Assembly (NCBI RefSeq): GCF_047511655.1
Contig: NC_133387.1
Location: 139,124,853 to 139,188,852 of the forward strand
Direction of reading: 5' to 3'
From: Castor canadensis
Lineage: Eukaryota > Chordata > Mammalia > Rodentia > Castoridae
DNA: 64,000 nt
This document shows positions 59,261-64,000 of this stretch, piece by piece. The notes below the pieces were generated by a model. The model made no database searches, had not been told where the DNA came from, and was given only the letters and a program-made list of their open reading frames with translations. The stretch's first letter is position 1. Every line of letters begins with the position of its first letter. The translations under genes were made by a program, and so were the position numbers.

Positions 59261-59689
59261 AAACTGTCCAGTGTGAGGTGTCATTACCATTTTGTTCACT
59301 AAATTGGGAACACTTTTTCTTTATAAGCTTATGGAAAGATCATTGCTTTCCAAAGGGTGATTTCTTTCAAATTTTTATGAGATGAAATCCTCTCCTAAAA
59401 GGTTTCCTGCTCTAGATATCCTTTTCCTCCCTCCTCTGCCACCCTACATACTTACACTTTTCCCATAGTCTCAGTAAACTGGTAACATGAATCCTTGCAT
59501 AGCTGTAGGGCAAACCCTTGCTCATCAGAAATGCAAAAGCAATCAAAGAGCAACATTTTTATAACTGAAATAAAACTTAGTTAAAAACAAAAGTCATCTA
59601 TTATGAAGGGCTTTCAAATTTCACTTATAAACATTTTTAAAATTTTGTTTTGGATATAATCCAAGGTTGATGAGAATTCTTGCATCACT

Positions 59690-61594
59690 ACTGAAGTTAA
59701 AGTCTAAGAACAGACTGACTTAATCCTGTGGTTTACCTTTTTTCCTTGTGTTCCAAGAGCTGTTAATTTCATGTGCATGAGGTCAATGAGTCTCTGGAGG
59801 TTGTCTGGTCTGAAATGTCTGGAAGATCTGTCCTGGGAAGGGTCCCAAGAATCTTCTAGCATAGTGATCTCTACACTTATTTGATCATATACCCCATGAC
59901 TAAAAAATACGTGTTCATGTTGCCACATAGGAATAGTTTTAAGTTTATAAATTATGTATGTCAATATGTATTACTATGTATATTGCAAAAGACATATGAT
60001 GTATAAATATAAAAAAAGATGGAAAAATATTTTTAAAACAAAATTTAATTTATTTTATTATTAATGTTGTACCAAGCTTTTTTATTCCTAAATTGTAGAG
60101 TTTTGCACAGATGTCTGAACAATGGGTTTTTAAATGTCTGGCAAATTAAACCAGTATGATACTATCATTAGCAAATATTGAAAAGCAAAGTCTGCACATA
60201 AGGTTGGATTCATTGTTCATAATAATGATGTGTGACCATATTTCACAGTCTTTCTGAAATGTTTATTTTAAATGTTTTGTCCTATATCATAGCAGAACTT
60301 ATTGGGTCATCACACATTTCATCCCTTAGCCTGGCTGAAAAGGAGCTCCTTCAGGGAGCAGGAAAAATATCATTCTGCCATTTTCTTGTTTTTAAACATT
60401 TATTCTGGCATCATAAATATTATCATCAATCTACCATTTCAATTCAGGAGTATTTTCAAGCTACCAATCTATTTGTGAATATCAATTTAGTTAAAAACAG
60501 GTGATATAATCTATAAATTTGCTTAACCGCCCAAAGAAAAACTGTCATCTGTTGTAATATTCAGAAAACAACATAACACAAAGATGCCATCGTTATCCCT
60601 CAACATAGAAGAGTGAAAACTGAAATGTAAGCTAAGTGAGGGTTCCTGCTACCAAATGTTTGTAAAATATAGCAAGTTAGAAATAGATACTATAAGTAAG
60701 AATCCTAATTTTATTTTCTATATCCAGAACCATACACACATCCATTTGGAATTCTCTGTACTAGATCTCTTTGGGGCTCATTTGAGTCTCCAGTGAGATG
60801 GATTATATGGAAGGGACACAGGAGTGTAAGCAGATAAAACTCTGGACCACATCCCTCCTGCAACCAAAGAGCTCCAATTTTGCTTGTTTATAATTTTACA
60901 CAGTGAACTTTCTGGGAAATTTTCGTTTGAACAAAGGATCCACAGCTAAAATGTGTCTAAAACTCTCTTTTGAGAATCCTAAAAGCCCATGACTAACGAA
61001 TCTGACAAATGTTTGAAACTGAACATTTAGCAGTAAACTTGCAGAGGTAGTCTTTTATCAGAAAGCTAAGTATACCCATTTTTAAAGGTCCTAATTTTTA
61101 TGTTTGTTTTACTTTTTTTTACAAGCAAAATCATAGCCTTAGAACTATATGGTTTAGCCAAACATGCTTCAAAAGTTTTAAGCATGAATAAATGCTATAT
61201 AAAAGCAATGGTTAAAATGTATGCATTTTCTTTTTAAATTGAGACATTTAGTAAAAGTTTTAAATGTTTTGGAAACTGATCCCATTAACGCAAACCTTAA
61301 AAAAGGATATGGTTCTCGGGATATTTGAGTGAATTTAATCTTGGTTTGTCTAGGGGCTTTGGAAATACCAGCTAGCTCATGCATCTTAAGATAATATAAA
61401 ATCAGTGGACTCTGGCCTCCAAAATTGAAGAGAACACGGTGAAACTCTGGACCACTACTCAGATAATGGGACTATAAGAGGAAGAAAACCAAATGAGTCA
61501 ATTATTACTTTTGTATCTTTAAAGAACTATAAGTGAATTCTGCATTATAAGTATAAATAAAGTTGCTATTCGAAAAGAAATTTTACGAAACATC
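59690..61594 (+). other. Non-coding AT-rich DNA, possible DNA-transposon remnant at its start
   Basis: The block agcatagtgatctctacac...gatcatataccccatgac (59858-59905) resembles a mammalian hAT-type terminal region, but I cannot name a family. The rest, to 61594, shows nothing. Confidence 0.3.
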
Positions 61595-61712
61595 TTTTGT
61601 TTTTTTGAGACAGAGTCTTATATGCAGTCCAGGATGGACTTGAACTCTCCATCCTCCTGTTTCAGCCACCAGAGTGCTGATATACAGGCACACACCACAA
61701 CACCAGGCTAAG
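61595..61712 (-). mobile_element. B1-like SINE, antisense
   Basis: tttttgagacagagtcttatatg...gatggacttgaactctcc...gccaccagagtgctgatatac...accacaacaccaggc is a reverse B1/Alu-type body. Confidence 0.75.
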
Positions 61713-61899
61713 AATCTTCTAATTAGAGGACTTCACCAAAGTGTAAGTCTGAGTTTGTGCAGAAAGATTCTTCCGGCTTTCTGATTTATCATTAAGCTTG
61801 AGTATAGGTCAATAGAGATCAGTAAGTCTGAAGAACAGAAAGAAAAAAGTGAAGTAAATGAACAGAGTCAAACAAAGGGATAGGAAAAAGTTATGAATA

Positions 61900-62190
61900 A
61901 TGGCCAAAACTTTCCAAATTTTATGGAAAATATGTCCAAGAAGTCTAATGAATTCTAAGTAGAACAAATTCACAATTAGACATACCATAGACAAAATATT
62001 TAGACAAAGATAAAGAGAAAAATCTTAAAAGCAACAGGGGAAAAAGAACTCATCCCATATCCAGTAATCTCCATAACATTAACAGTTGACTTGTTATCAT
62101 AACCAAGGAGGCCAGAGGCAGTGGGATAACATAATCAAAGTGCTTATGGAAAAAACCCGTTGATCAAGAATTCTATGTCAAGAAGAAAAC
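61900..62190 (+). mobile_element. Ancient L1 ORF1 remnant
   Basis: Degenerate but recognisable ORF1-like blocks: aaaatcttaaaagcaacagggg (AREK region), catcccatatccagtaatctc, acagttgacttgttatca, ggaggccagaggcagtgggat, and aagaattctatgtcaag. These correspond to the ORF1 C-terminal domain. No open frame remains. Confidence 0.6.
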
Positions 62191-62624
62191 CATAAATATG
62201 TTCATTTCAATATTCTGTTATTCTTTTGGGAGACAAGTTCAGTATAGCAACTGTTAATATTTTAAGTCTTCCCTCGATCTTTGTAATATAAAGATGAGAG
62301 ATTTATTATTGATTCCACTTCATGTGGGAAAATAAGACCTTATTTTTGTTTGCTACTCTTGATTCATAAAATTCTCTTGAATTTCTTTTGGTTACGGACT
62401 TTAAATTTTTTTGTGTTTTTATAAATAATATGTTTCAGAGTTCCTGTTGATAGAGGATTATTTCAAATAATGAGACTATTATAATAAAAAAGCAGTTCTT
62501 TGATGGTGAAAACTTAGTATCAGTCATGTTTTCCATGATGTAAATAATTTCCTTTATCTTAATTCTCATAATAATTCACACCAGATTATATCTAGCCTGT
62601 TCTTTAAAATGTATGCAAACTAGT

Positions 62625-63012
62625 CTGCAACAGTTTGGATCTAAAATAGCCCCCAAAGGCTCATGTCTTAAAGGTTTGACCCAACCCCCTAACTGTGGCC
62701 CTATTAGGAAGTGGTGGAGCCTCCCAATAGTGGGACATAGTTGGAGCAAGTTAGGTCATTGGGGGAATACCCTTGAAGGGGATACTGAGACCCCAGCCTT
62801 CTCTTTCTGTGTGTACTTTTTGGCTGCCATGAGGTGAACAGGCTTTTTCTGACACATGTTCCTGCCGTGATGTACTGTTTTGCCACAGGCCCAAAAGCAA
62901 TGGACCAACTGACCATAGAATGAAATCTCAAAAACAGTGAGCCAAAACAAACTTTCCCTCTTTTTAAGTTGTTACCCTCAGTATTGTGTTATAGTGGCAC
63001 AAAGCTAACATA
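62625..63012 (+). mobile_element. MaLR-like LTR remnant, sense orientation
   Basis: It opens tttggatctaaaatagcccccaaagg, continues ctattaggaagtggtgg, ttaggtcattgggggaatac, cttgaaggggatactgagaccc, tgccatgaggtgaacaggc and ccacaggcccaaaagcaatgg, and ends gagccaaaacaaactttcc...agtattgtgttatagtggcac...gctaac. This is the standard 3' end of such LTRs. Confidence 0.55.
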
Positions 63013-63044
63013 TAGTCCAAGCTCAATCTAGGTTAAAAAATCTG

Positions 63045-63240
63045 ATCTGGCACCCAGGTCACTTATGCTTGTAATCCTGAGATCAGGAAGATCATGGCTC
63101 CCAGACAAATAGTTCAGGAGACAACATCTCCAAAGCAGCCAGAGCAAAATTGCCTGGAGAGGTGGCTCAAGTGGTAGAGAGCCTGCTTTTGCAAGTATGT
63201 AGCCTTGAGTTTAAACCTTAGTCCCATCCCCCCAAAAATT
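63045..63240 (+). mobile_element. Composite B1-like + ID SINE
   Basis: ttatgcttgtaatcctgagatcagg...gacaaatagttcaggagaca is fused to ttgcctggagaggtggctcaagtggtagagagcctgc...ttgagtttaaaccttagtcccatcc. Confidence 0.75.
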
Positions 63241-63699
63241 CTGGCCTGTCTAGAGAGACTTTGTGACCCTTTTTCCTGCTTCTGCCCTGGATAGTATAAG
63301 CTAAACAATCTGTAACTAAAATTTTAGAAATAAGCATTTTTGTTACTTTCCTGCCATGTTATTAAATTGGGAAAATGATAGCTCATAGCTCTTTCTCCAT
63401 GAGTGTGCATGATTTTTAACAGCAGTTCCACTAGGCAAGAATTGAACTTGATATTAAAGGGAAATTGAGTTTTTTTATGAAACCATTAATTTTTTCAAGT
63501 ACTTTAAGCAGAAGATATCAAGTTACCCAAAGAATGTCTTGCTATAGTCACTCCAAATGCCAAATCAATTCATAGAAGTTCCACATGCTTCCATTCATCC
63601 CACAAAAGATAAAGCACTTTAAGATTCTATAAATAAACTTTTATAGGCAAAAGTTAGCACTAAATTTGAAGAACTAAGCAATCCCGTAAACTTTGTTTA

Positions 63700-64000
63700 T
63701 TTTTATTCCAGGCAGAATCCATTCAGCCCTCTTCTCTGATTTTGTTAAAGGGAAAACAGAGATAATAAGAAAGACATATCATTTTTGCTAGTTTGAGATA
63801 AAGACAGCTTATACAGAGAGATTCCTAGCATTGCTTCCATGCACTTGTGTATTGCAACTCACATTGGTTCATTTCTACCAGACCACTACTTTCTAGTCCC
63901 CTTCCCATAGTAGCCTCTGCGAATTTTAGATTACCTTATTTGCTCCTCAACGTGGACCACATCAACCACACTCAAGTTTTAGGTTTCCTTTCCTTTCCCT
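63700..64000 (-). mobile_element. L1 3' UTR running off the window end
   Basis: Blocks match the 3' UTR of the young L1 at 3085-3260: taataagaaagac, tttttgctagtttgagataaagacagc(t)tatacag, ctagtccccttcccatagtagcctct. So a related, diverged minus-strand L1 3' end starts near 63700 and continues beyond the window. Confidence 0.6.

Noticed and set aside
59704..59850. Minus-strand exon-like segment (RHFRPDNLQRLIDLMHMKLT... with gtaaac donor)
   Set aside because: Adjacent to what looks like a transposon end, no good acceptor, and phase unrelated to the other exons; not strong enough to list as a gene.
1..64000. CRISPR-like arrays, tRNA, rRNA or snRNA genes
   Set aside because: No evenly spaced direct repeats or full small-RNA genes were seen; tRNA-like sequences are SINE heads.

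Overview
This is ordinary-looking nuclear DNA from a rodent. Exons are small and separated by long introns. Both tRNA/ID-type and B1-like SINEs are present, often fused head to tail, along with L1 copies of several ages and old mammal-wide MIR, L2 and MaLR remnants. The SINE body (a 'ggctggcagagtggctcaagtggtagagtg...' type) and the L1 3' end look like those of a castorimorph rodent, perhaps a beaver. That assignment is from memory and is moderate confidence only.

Host genes. The + strand carries the last three coding exons of GALK2 (N-acetylgalactosamine kinase): 1-190 (entered mid-exon), 26663-26864, and 34365-34572 with the stop codon. They splice in a consistent phase and encode the C-terminal 199 residues, including the GHMP-kinase motif LTGAGWGGC. 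The poly(A) signal is near 34906. Converging on it from the - strand are the 3' exons of what is most likely FAM227B, the known neighbour of GALK2 in mammals: a terminal exon at 34989-35084 and coiled-coil-like exons at 46151-46225 and 47277-47357. Two weaker candidate exons lie further out at 51232-51323 and 55389-55454. The two genes are tail to tail and their 3' UTRs probably overlap.

Mobile DNA. A full-length L1 (2901-9945, - strand) sits in the first GALK2 intron of the window. It has a perfect 12-bp target-site duplication, a pure 28-base poly(A) tail, an intact 400-aa ORF1, an intact 1272-aa ORF2 with all endonuclease and reverse-transcriptase landmark residues, and a CpG-rich 5' UTR beginning at a YY1-type motif. 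It may be active or very recently active. An older full-length L1 (39630-45895, + strand) lies in the presumed FAM227B intron. It has many frameshifts and a different 5' UTR containing two diverged tandem units. Several 5'-truncated L1 ends are present, two of them with visible target-site duplications; one is nested inside a SINE.

The rest is intron with SINEs, MIR/L2/MaLR fossils and simple repeats. I found no RNA gene, CRISPR array or novel multi-gene system. The most interesting object is the young L1 and the contrast between its promoter and that of the older copy.
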